From Chalara sp. BL73 (Eukaryota; Ascomycota; Leotiomycetes; Helotiales): DNA of 64,000 bases. Of the stretch, positions 56,151 to 64,000 are shown in pieces; the first letter of the stretch is position 1, and each line of letters begins with the position of its first letter. The stretch spans positions 682,001-746,000 of the forward strand of contig CAKJVC010000021.1 in NCBI GenBank assembly GCA_918026815.1. The letters are read 5' to 3'. The position numbers and the translations under genes were made by a program. The notes beneath the pieces are model-generated. The model searched no databases and was not told the origin of the DNA. It saw nothing but the letters and a program-made list of their open reading frames with translations.

Positions 56151-56928
56151 AAATCCTAGTTCAACGGCAGGAGCGTGGAGCTTGGAGCTATCTCAAGCAT
56201 AGCACAGCGTTTCAATTCTCCTGCTCCAAATGCTAAACTTCTACGCCAAAAAGAAAGAATTGAGTAGAAGTACTAACCTTTGAGCTAGCTATGTCGAAGG
56301 GATAATGCATGACAAGTACAGTCAACTGGAATTATATTTTCCTCCTAAGGTATCCATCATTATTGCTTGAAGTAACATGACAGCTGGAAGTCCCTGGCGG
56401 AGGTATTGTAATGGTTGGAACTCTGTGCGCCAAAAGCCTGGGCCGCAAGCCAGCATATGCCATATGGTTTGATGAAGCGAGGAATTGGAATACCCAAAGA
56501 TACTTAGTTTGTACTAACTCATAAAGGCCTAGGGAATAGCTATATGAAATGCCAAACTTGGTTCTGCCGTATTATATTATACGCTATATTATAGCTGTAC
56601 TCAAATCATTATGAAGAAGTGTTGTCTGCGGCACTAAGGAGTCTAAGGATAACCTACCCTAACAGAACTACTGCGGATAAGGAAGACAGACAAAAAGCAG
56701 AGATCCGTCAAGATAATCAGTCGGGCAATCCTGCCCAATCTTCACATACATCTCTTCAACCAAGAGAATAGCCCATTCTTACACCGAATCCTCCATGCTC
56801 AGGATGCCCTCCCCATATGTGCCAATGCCACTCTTTCATCTCGGTAGCGACGTCCTCATATCATGTCTCTTCCTCGATCCCAATCTCTCATTCTTACTCC
56901 TGTTGTCATATATCCTCTCCACAGCCCC
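56151..56928. other. Intergenic, no gene seen
   Basis: Convergent spacer between the HET locus and the UPF0390 gene. The plus-strand Ser/Pro-rich frames at 56795-57422 are shadows of the minus-strand gene and its 3' side. Confidence 0.4.
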
Positions 56929-57386
56929 TCAACCAAACTTCTTACTCCCGCCCTTCTTCGCCTCCACTGTCCCCTTCGAATCCTTCCCATCCGTATTCTT
57001 CTTCCCACCCCTCAAAAGCTCCAAATGTCCCGCTTTCGCGCCGAGTGTGCGTTCCGTCATCGCCGTTAAGCCTGCTGAGTGTTTCTGCCAATATATTAGT
57101 CCCCAAACTCGTTCTCCAAACATCGTGTATCCTCTCGAATCCTCTTGCCCCTCTAAGCCTTCCCGCTTCCTTTCATCCACATGTTCTTCTCCCAAGATCT
57201 CAGGCAATCCGTAACGGAGAGGAGTGGGACACGAACCTTGGTCATCTTTGCATTCCTAACAAGAACCTGCTTCCGCGGCGCGATCGTTCTAGCACCTTTC
57301 TTTGGACCGAGGGCTGTGGGACGCCGTGCAGAGGATTTGGCAGTTGCAGTGGTAAGTTTCTTGGGTTTTACGGTTCCTTGAGCCAT
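56929..57386 (-). CDS. UPF0390 family small basic protein
   Basis: Exons are 57237..57386 and 56929..57084 (152-bp intron), giving 101 aa, matching the roughly 100-aa family that includes human C19orf53 and a fission-yeast UPF0390 member. The start MAQGTVK and the block [13 protein letters not shown] are the family signature. After splicing, [18 protein letters not shown] continues to [11 protein letters not shown] and a Lys/Gly tail. The molecular role is not established; the very basic composition suggests nucleolar or RNA association. The intron donor is GTTCGT, weaker than others here. The gene looks intact. Confidence 0.85.
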
Positions 57387-57878
57387 TTTGACAACATCTG
57401 TTGCGTTATGTTACAAGAGTAGTGGTAGGTTATTTCTATATGAGAGGAGTGTGGATTGCTGAAATGGTGGTAGAGGGGAAAATAATTTTGGATAGGCGGG
57501 TTATCGCGGCCGCTCATCCGCCCGGCTAGATTTGCTGACCTTTTGGCGAGGGGCAGTAAAGGGAAAGTATGAACGTCTACCAAATTTCGAGACTTGTTAA
57601 CAGCCGAGACTTCACTACCTTTGGTGCATCACAGAGTTATACGTATGACTCAAAATTGATCATAAACTCAAGATCGTATCATTTCATCCTCAGCTAGTCT
57701 AATATCATCGTAATCATGTCTTAACACAAAGTATTTGCCTGCAAAAAATGTAAAGGAACAGGATCGTTACATCATATCATCAAATCGTTTCATCATAAAA
57801 GTCCAAAGCCATTGTTGTCTATTCCGTTAGACGGCTTGTCTTGATAGTACAGCCCACGGTCTTGCGGGTCATGATTGT
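57387..57878. other. Intergenic, no gene seen
   Basis: The promoter of the UPF0390 gene and the 3' side of the next minus-strand gene. A NotI-like GCGGCCGC word lies at about 57507. No other feature is called. Confidence 0.4.
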
Positions 57879-60803
57879 TCATATCACGGTACGCTTCCTC
57901 AGAACATCATCGATACCACTGTGCACACGTTTGGGTGAGCTGATGCTTGCTCTTAGCTTCTCGCTCCTTTCTTCTCGCCTCTTCTCGCTCAATCGTCGTT
58001 TCATTCCCGACCAACCGACAAACTCTACTCGGACGCCAAGGCCCGGGATGGTATGGATCCTCTTTCCTCCATTGCCTTCTGGGAAGCCATGACCAAATCT
58101 TGGTTCTTGTGGCTCGTACCTGCGGCTGTCACTGGCAGCCCTCTTCAGGCTTGAGTTGCTCCTCTGCTTCACCACTCTCATAGTACCACTGGATGTCCGT
58201 TTGATTGATCGTCGCTCCATAGTGTAATACCTACGATCCTCGTCTTCATCCTTGATCGGTAAAATTGCGAAAGTGCGCTTCAGTTTACCGCTCAGACTTC
58301 GGGTGGGAGGTGTTGGTTGATTGTGAATGAATGGAAACCGACTAACTTCTTCATCGTCTTCTGTGTCGTCATGATCTTCTAGATCATCCCAGAAGCGAGC
58401 CGGTCTCCAAAATGGATGTAATTTCGTTGTATCAGCAGGGTGATCTTCTACAGACGGGTAGAGCATTGAAGGATTCGCAATCGCTTTTGAGGTCTGGGTA
58501 GATTCATCCGTCAAATTTTTGCGACGTCCATTCAGAGAGAATGTTCGCTTGAAGAGACTCCCAGTTACAGCAGGCTCGGAGTTTCTGCGACCGCTCAGAG
58601 CACGGCGCACAAGAGAGATACCACGCTTGGGCTTGTTATCCGATGTGGCCGGTCGTTCATCATATCCTAGTTGTCGTGACTCTTCCTGGCCAGGCGTCAA
58701 GTCAGCTGGGGTTGGAGGAATAAATTTGATTGCAGGAGGTTCACGAGGATTCCGCAGCGGCGAGTCCACCTCATCCATAGGATGAGCAGGCTGAGGTGGT
58801 GTCTCGGGTCCTTTGCCATTGATAGATATACTGGGCTGACCAGTTTCAAGCTTTGGCCGGACCGCTTGTGAGGGTGGAGTAGGTGCTCCTGCTCCTTGCT
58901 GTTGAACTACGAGCAAAGACTTGTTCTGGTGGGGAAATATGGAAACTGTCCTTGCTTCTGAAACCTCGGCCGCCGTTCCAGCTGTTTCATAGGATATCTG
59001 AGAGAATGGAGTAGCTTGTGTAGACAACCTATTGCCAAAGAATGGATCACCATTATGATCAACGGCCAATCGCGCCGTCTGCAAAGATTCGCGCTGGTTC
59101 CCTGAAGAAATCTGATTTTGAACTGGATCATGCTTAAGCATATCCCGTGTTTTCTGTTGTAGCATATTGTGAGCCTGAAGACTTTCCGTCGTCAGTGAAC
59201 CAGCACGTGATGTATTCCGGCTTGTAGGTGCTGATAGTGATGACCGTCTTGCAGGAATTGTCGGAGGAAAGTCTATAGTGCGTACAGAGTGCCCCGAGCC
59301 TGCAGACTCGGACATGGTTCGCTTTCGGGCTGGCGGAGCGTCAAAATACCCGGGTTCATTGAATTTCGAAGATTGAGAGATTGGTGCAGAACCGAGAGAC
59401 ATACTCCTTTTGGTTCTACGACTGCTTGTTGATCTAAGAGAAGGCGGTTTTGATGATCTTGTAGATGAGCGGCGATCAGGAATAACCACAACAGGAATGC
59501 CCCCATCCTTGATAATATCTTTTCGAGATCGTCCACTGGAAGAAGATGTACTAGCAGTCTTGTTGGACGCCAAACTTCTCTGTCGTCGTTCTGGAATTGG
59601 CGATCTCTTATGCACAAGTTTGTGCGGTTGCTCACCTGAGACTACTGAATTAGGGGCGGAACTTCGTGTGGACTGATCTGAAAAGTCCCGTAAGCCAAGT
59701 TGTTTCTTAGAATGCCGTAATGTCTTTTGCCGCAAAGGAGGTGCTTCTACTACCAAAGCTTCAATAACCGTGGAGTTCATAGATCGTCCAGACATTGCTG
59801 AGAAACGTCTGATATCTGGTGTAGTTGGAGATATTGGCTCGGGCACCGCCGTAGGCATAGCAATTCGGTCTCCAAAATTATCCACGTCTCGCTCTAGCCG
59901 GTGCTTTGCAATTCTTTCTTGCAATGGCAGGCTGCGGACGACTTTGGCAGCAAGTGTGGGCGGCACAATATTATCCTCCAAAACTTCTGCCGGGGATTCG
60001 TCTGTATGCACATATAACCTTGGACCATGTCTCTTACGCACCATCACATTCCTCATGAGATTGTCGTCCCACTCACGCTCCACTTCGTCTTCCTCTCCAG
60101 CAGATCCCCATTCTCCATCAAATATAACAAACTCTGGGTGGGGATCTCTCTCTACCCTTGGGGTAGCTGTTCCTTCTGACTCGAGACCCAGGCCTAGACC
60201 AACCGTCTTTTGTCTCTGGTTCTTTCTCGATATTTGTAGAGTCTCACTTTCTGAAGGCCGCGCAGAAGGCAGACGAGGTCGAACTGTTGACGCTTCATCT
60301 TCTTCATCTGACGAATACGGATTTTCTCTCGCAGTCTTGAAGGAGTCAGTCCGGGAGGTGGAAGACGGCATTCTTTCGCCTGCAACTGGTCGAAATGCTA
60401 GAGGTGGCATATTCCTTGGTGGAGTAACATCAGGAGTAGGAGGGCTGTTATGGGTTGGTGTGCCTGGCGCCGAGTCTGCTGGCGAAGACAGGGTTATGTT
60501 TGGCTGTTGCTTTCTTGAGAATTGGCGCGAGTGTGAAGGAGGCGTAGGTGGCAAGTCTGGAGCTCCAATTCTTCGTGACGCATGTTTTAATGTATGAGGA
60601 CTCGAAGTATCGGAACCTGATACGGATGGTACGGCCGTATCAATCGCGAGGTCTCGAGGTTTGTAGGCTCCCGTGACTGGAGTAGACTGTTTGGAAGTAG
60701 AGGTTACATTTGGAGGATGTGGCAGTCGCTTTGTGTTCTTTCTGAACAGACTCGCGCCAGCAGGACTGCTGTCTGGGCTATCAACATATGCCCGGGACGG
60801 CAT
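57879..60803 (-). CDS. Large disordered protein of unknown function
   Basis: I do not recognise a domain. A single exon encodes 974 aa from MPSRAYVDSPDSSP (an in-frame ATG at 60830 would add nine residues). Composition is Ser/Pro/Arg-rich with many short S-x-R, SPxR and TPP words, as in phosphorylated scaffold proteins. Candidate ordered islands are EFVIFDGEWGSAGEEDEVEREW with NVMVRKRHGPRLYVH at about residues 230-275, and the C-terminal GLGVRVEFVGWSGMKRRLSEK followed by an Arg/Lys/Glu helix (REERSEKLRASI). A segment HPADTTKLHPFWRPARFWDD lies near 790. No membrane segment or signal peptide is seen. The long uninterrupted frame and codon bias make it a real gene. Confidence 0.8.
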   Translation of the reverse strand: MPSRAYVDSPDSSPAGASLFRKNTKRLPHPPNVTSTSKQSTPVTGAYKPRDLAIDTAVPSVSGSDTSSPHTLKHASRRIGAPDLPPTPPSHSRQFSRKQQPNITLSSPADSAPGTPTHNSPPTPDVTPPRNMPPLAFRPVAGERMPSSTSRTDSFKTARENPYSSDEEDEASTVRPRLPSARPSESETLQISRKNQRQKTVGLGLGLESEGTATPRVERDPHPEFVIFDGEWGSAGEEDEVEREWDDNLMRNVMVRKRHGPRLYVHTDESPAEVLEDNIVPPTLAAKVVRSLPLQERIAKHRLERDVDNFGDRIAMPTAVPEPISPTTPDIRRFSAMSGRSMNSTVIEALVVEAPPLRQKTLRHSKKQLGLRDFSDQSTRSSAPNSVVSGEQPHKLVHKRSPIPERRQRSLASNKTASTSSSSGRSRKDIIKDGGIPVVVIPDRRSSTRSSKPPSLRSTSSRRTKRSMSLGSAPISQSSKFNEPGYFDAPPARKRTMSESAGSGHSVRTIDFPPTIPARRSSLSAPTSRNTSRAGSLTTESLQAHNMLQQKTRDMLKHDPVQNQISSGNQRESLQTARLAVDHNGDPFFGNRLSTQATPFSQISYETAGTAAEVSEARTVSIFPHQNKSLLVVQQQGAGAPTPPSQAVRPKLETGQPSISINGKGPETPPQPAHPMDEVDSPLRNPREPPAIKFIPPTPADLTPGQEESRQLGYDERPATSDNKPKRGISLVRRALSGRRNSEPAVTGSLFKRTFSLNGRRKNLTDESTQTSKAIANPSMLYPSVEDHPADTTKLHPFWRPARFWDDLEDHDDTEDDEEVSRFPFIHNQPTPPTRSLSGKLKRTFAILPIKDEDEDRRYYTMERRSIKRTSSGTMRVVKQRSNSSLKRAASDSRRYEPQEPRFGHGFPEGNGGKRIHTIPGLGVRVEFVGWSGMKRRLSEKRREERSEKLRASISSPKRVHSGIDDVLRKRTVI

Positions 60804-62803
60804 CCTGAGCCAGTTCTGAGAGAGAATCATTCAAGTCGAGAACACGTAGAGTCGAAGGTGTGAGGTTAATGTGTCATGATCTGGACATTGTCTTATAATG
60901 ATGTTTCGGCAATGTGCCTTCCCAAGTCGCCCGCGCCGCTCGGTCACAACCACACAAGTCAGGGTCGTCGTCTAAGGCTGTCAAATTTTGTATAGCGTCT
61001 TCAAAATAGCGTATGTGAAATGAATGTGGAAGAGAAACTTTCAAAAACGTGGTGGCTGGGGGCTGTTGGGGGATATTACGGGACACGGTCTGCAAGAAGC
61101 CTGAGACGCCTGGTGAGTGGTTTGCAGGCTGCCGAGTTGGTCGAAGGAGCGATGAGCCTTTTGCGACCTATGTGTCGCCTCCCCTAATTAATTAATGTGA
61201 GCACTGAGTGAAGTGTATTATCGCGAAAAATTCGAGAGGAAGTGCCGCAGTGGTGATCGAACAGGTACGTCTTGATGAGGAGTCGTGTGCCAAGTGATAG
61301 ATTCAAGGTCATTGGATGTGCCAAAAAGAACCGAACCTCAGTGCACGGCGCAGCAAATCAGACGAGAGAGAATCAAGTTTTGGATCTCTAGTCTTAATCT
61401 CAAGCAGGAGCGCACTGCATGAGACGTATGCAATATTTCCAACTTGCGACGAATCAAGTAGCTAAAGTGCCAAATCAGGTCGATTTTTCATGACACTATT
61501 CTCCTGCTTGGAACACCCGGAAGGAAAGGGCTGGGACCAATGCCAGCGTCCGAGTCACCAACGATAGCGAGCTGAGAGCTGGCGGGTTCACAGAGCAGGC
61601 TCGAGGCTTTTTGGCACCAAAGATAGAATTCCTGAGGCGTAATATATGTACTGTTGTAGAATGTCCTGGACGGTACGTATATCATCACGTGAACACATCA
61701 TCCAGCCATGGGAATTCTACAAGAGAATCCAACAAGTAAACCTCCCCCTCCCCCCCCAAAAATGGGCAGCGAACTTTGAGTCCCTAGGTCGTCATTATAA
61801 TTTTCTTCCAAATGGGAGTGTGGCTTAGGGAGAAGAAACGTTCCTTTGTTTCGGTCTATCAAAGCACAACCAGATCATAAAACTTAAAAGATACGCGATC
61901 AAGAAACTGTATCAACGATAAGGGGGGGTCTATGGTCATATACAAGGTTTGATAGGCACTGTTTATTAGTCCAGGAACTACCTATGCGACCATGAGAGGC
62001 CTCTTATCGGAACGTTACTTGAGAGCACCTTTTCCACCAGGAAGGAAGCTTGACAGAGACAACCGAGGAGCGGGGTGCGCTCAAGTATATACACGAGTAT
62101 TTGAAGCTCGAGCCCTTACCGACAGTCCAAAACCTACGCCGCTTAAAATATGACAAGGTATATATTTCGGGGCTTGAAGGCGGGAAGTGTTCCTCATCGG
62201 TTGAAAGAAGGCCCCCCTCCCCATTTCTTATCTCATGCAAGTATTACCTCACGACTAACGGCTGCATAATTGCTTGTTGGTCGGCGCTTTTCAACTGCCA
62301 TAACCATTGCTCATTATCATTACCTCTCAATTACCCAATGCTTATTGAACATTGACCTATGGTTCTTGCCGGCTATCGCATCAAGATCCATGTTGTCATC
62401 TTGAATGGCCGATTATGTGCATGACATGTCCTGTGTATCTAACCACCAGTTCTCCAACATTTCTATCTGCCCCACCATTTTTATACGCTCCCCATTTATC
62501 TTTCGTTATGCTAAATTCTGTACGGCTTTACCTAAGACAATAAAGAAATCATGGCCAGAGGCGCCGCAGTTTCGAAGTTAAGCTCATTCGTGGGTAGGCG
62601 TTCGACCACACGCATCATGTCTATCTTCGGTATAGATCCGCTTGGATAGAGATAGCACATCATAATGCTCTTTATAATATTGAACAATCAATAGGAGCGC
62701 CATTCTGATGCAAGGCATTGCCAGCACATCCTTCTCATAAGAGCGACGCTCATCTCCTCTTCTACATTCTCTGTTTTCGTTCTCGAAATATCATTTAATA
62801 ATC
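60804..62803. other. 2-kb intergenic stretch, no gene seen
   Basis: Divergent spacer between the disordered-protein gene and the agmatinase-like gene. Frames at 61488..61688 and 62050..62355 show no recognisable domain. A C-run lies at about 61745-61757. Both promoters should be here. Confidence 0.4.
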
Positions 62804-64000
62804 ATGCTTACTGACCTCCTCGCCCTCGCTGTCCTGGTCGGCAAGGCACTTTCGCATGGTGATCATGGGAATCAATTGCCGATTGCTGGACCTCACAAAG
62901 CTCTCTGGTACAATACTTTACCAGGCGATGGCGGAACCCAAGCCGACTCAGTATTCTCTGGCATCTCGACGTTTGGGCGTTTGCCATATTTTCCATGCTT
63001 GGCGTCTGAAGATGTGAAATATGATATTGCATTTATCGGTGCTCCATTTGTAAGTGCTAGTTTCCCCGAATGAAACCTCCCAAACTAGAAAGTTCCATGA
63101 GTTTTTGCTTTCCCAGACATGCATATGTCGCTTGGTCATGTCTGGTGAGCAACTCACCCATTGAACTGCAACATGCACTGGAAACATCGTCGAATACCTA
63201 AATAACTCCAACATAAGGATACGGGCACTAGTTACCGCCCGGGTGCCAGGTTTGGGCCATCAGGAATCAGACAAGGTTCTCGCCGTCTCAATTTATAGTA
63301 CGTTTCCATTTGCCCACAAGCTGATGTCCCGATCCCATGCACATAGGCTCACGCAGAGTGGGCTTCAGTGGCGGCTACAATGTTCCCTTGGATACAAATC
63401 CATTCAACAGGTAAAGTAAATAAACCAAGTTCATAGAAGGTTTATTGAGTTTGATTAAGCTGGGCAACTGTCCTAGATTGTGGGGATATTCCGGTCACCT
63501 CGTGAGTTCTCCATATGCTCAAATGAAAACAAGATTAATGTGCCGGCAGATATGACAACACATGGGCGCTTCACCAAATTGAAGAAGGCCACAACGCACT
63601 CCTCACCCGTAGCCCAGCAACGGCTTCTAAGGAAAAGGGACCGGCTTTGAACGGCAAGACACTTCCTCGTCTCATCACTCTAGGCGGAGATCATACTATC
63701 ACTCTTCCATTATTGAGATCTATCAATCGTGCATACGGCCCGGTCTCTGTTATCCACTTCGATTCTCACCTTGATACGTGGAAGCCGAAAGTTTTCGGAG
63801 GCTCACCAAGCAAGGTAGCCAGCATCAACCACGGAACGTACTTCTATCATGCGGCTCAGGAAGGATTGCTTGCCAACGACTCAAACATTCACGCTGGTAT
63901 TCGAACAACATTGAGCGGACCAAGTGATTATGAGAATGACGGATACTGCGGGTTTGAGATTGTCGAGGCTCGCGAAATTGATAACATTGGCATGGACGGC
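62804..64000 (+). CDS. Agmatinase/arginase-family ureohydrolase, secreted type (5' part)
   Basis: The gene runs off the window. Exons are 62804..63049, 63218..63297, 63369..63410, 63460..63501 and 63550 to beyond 64000. The joins give IAFIGAPFDTGTSYRPGARFGP, RRLNLYGGYNVPLDTNPF, SWATVLDCGDIPVTSYD and NTWALHQIEEGHN. Metal-ligand motifs are GGDHTITLP (His) and HFDSHLDTW (Asp/His/Asp), the latter usually DAHxD. The remaining metal-site Asp pair would lie beyond the window. A signal peptide is likely at residues 1-17 (LLALAVLVGKALS). Agmatinases split agmatine to putrescine and urea with two Mn2+; fungal secreted members are annotated this way but substrate is rarely tested. Introns are short, and two of the exons are only 42 bp. 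Confidence 0.88.

Noticed and set aside
59770..60597. 275-codon plus-strand frame
   Set aside because: It is the antisense shadow of the disordered-protein gene, whose codon pattern keeps the opposite strand open.
62550..62660. Possible 5S rRNA or other structured RNA near a GCCGC...GTTCGACC stretch
   Set aside because: It lacks the internal control sequence and terminal pairing of fungal 5S rRNA.
1..64000. CRISPR arrays, insertion sequences, operons or prokaryotic elements
   Set aside because: The window is eukaryotic with spliced genes; the only regular repeats are minisatellites and diverged tandem units without spacers.

Overview
The window is nuclear DNA of a filamentous ascomycete (Pezizomycotina; Leotiomycetes is my guess and rests only on the look of the proteins). 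The evidence is genes split by short GT-AG introns (mostly 45-75 bp), many with CTAAC/CTAAT-type branch sites, together with typical fungal proteins: HET domains, a Zn2Cys6 regulator, a Vac7 homologue and an ApsA/Num1-like cortical PH protein. There are no operons. Genes lie on both strands and are separated by long gene-free stretches. I rebuilt the exon structures by hand from reading frame and splice consensus.

Region by region. 0.4-7 kb: OST3/OST6 oligosaccharyltransferase subunit, a broken HET-domain gene, a D-2-hydroxyacid dehydrogenase interrupted by one stop codon, and a glutathione S-transferase-like gene. 7-17 kb: a large ApsA/Num1-type PH-domain protein (minus strand), 4.3 kb without a recognisable gene, and a HAD-family haloacid dehalogenase-like gene. 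17-21 kb: a fungal multi-pass membrane protein with two apparent frameshifts and an unusually long intron, a perfect 14-bp minisatellite, and a decayed SDR/epimerase gene. 21-27 kb: a repeat-rich, lineage-specific-looking stretch with diverged tandem repeats of about 284 bp, many splice-donor-like signals on the minus strand, an unrecognised minus-strand ORF carrying two PP1-docking-like motifs, and a second 14-bp minisatellite. 27-38 kb: a PXA/PX/Nexin_C sorting-nexin-like protein divergent from the SUB1/PC4 coactivator, then VAC7. 39-50 kb: a Zn2Cys6 transcription factor, a decayed beta-propeller gene, an intact NAD(P)-binding SDR and 5-oxoprolinase. 51-57 kb: a MATE transporter, a HET-domain gene with a decaying tail, and a small UPF0390 protein. 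57-64 kb: a long disordered conserved-looking protein of unknown role and the 5' part of a secreted agmatinase-like ureohydrolase that runs off the end.

Most intact genes are housekeeping: N-glycosylation, nuclear positioning, membrane traffic and contact, transcription, vacuolar PI(3,5)P2 control, and the glutathione/5-oxoproline cycle. They do not form one pathway. The striking pattern is the mixing of these genes with at least five decayed accessory genes (HET, hydroxyacid dehydrogenase, membrane protein, SDR, beta-propeller) and a repeat-rich island at 20.6-27 kb. The best lead for something undescribed is that island, in particular the minus-strand transcript-like structure around 20.9-24.5 kb.
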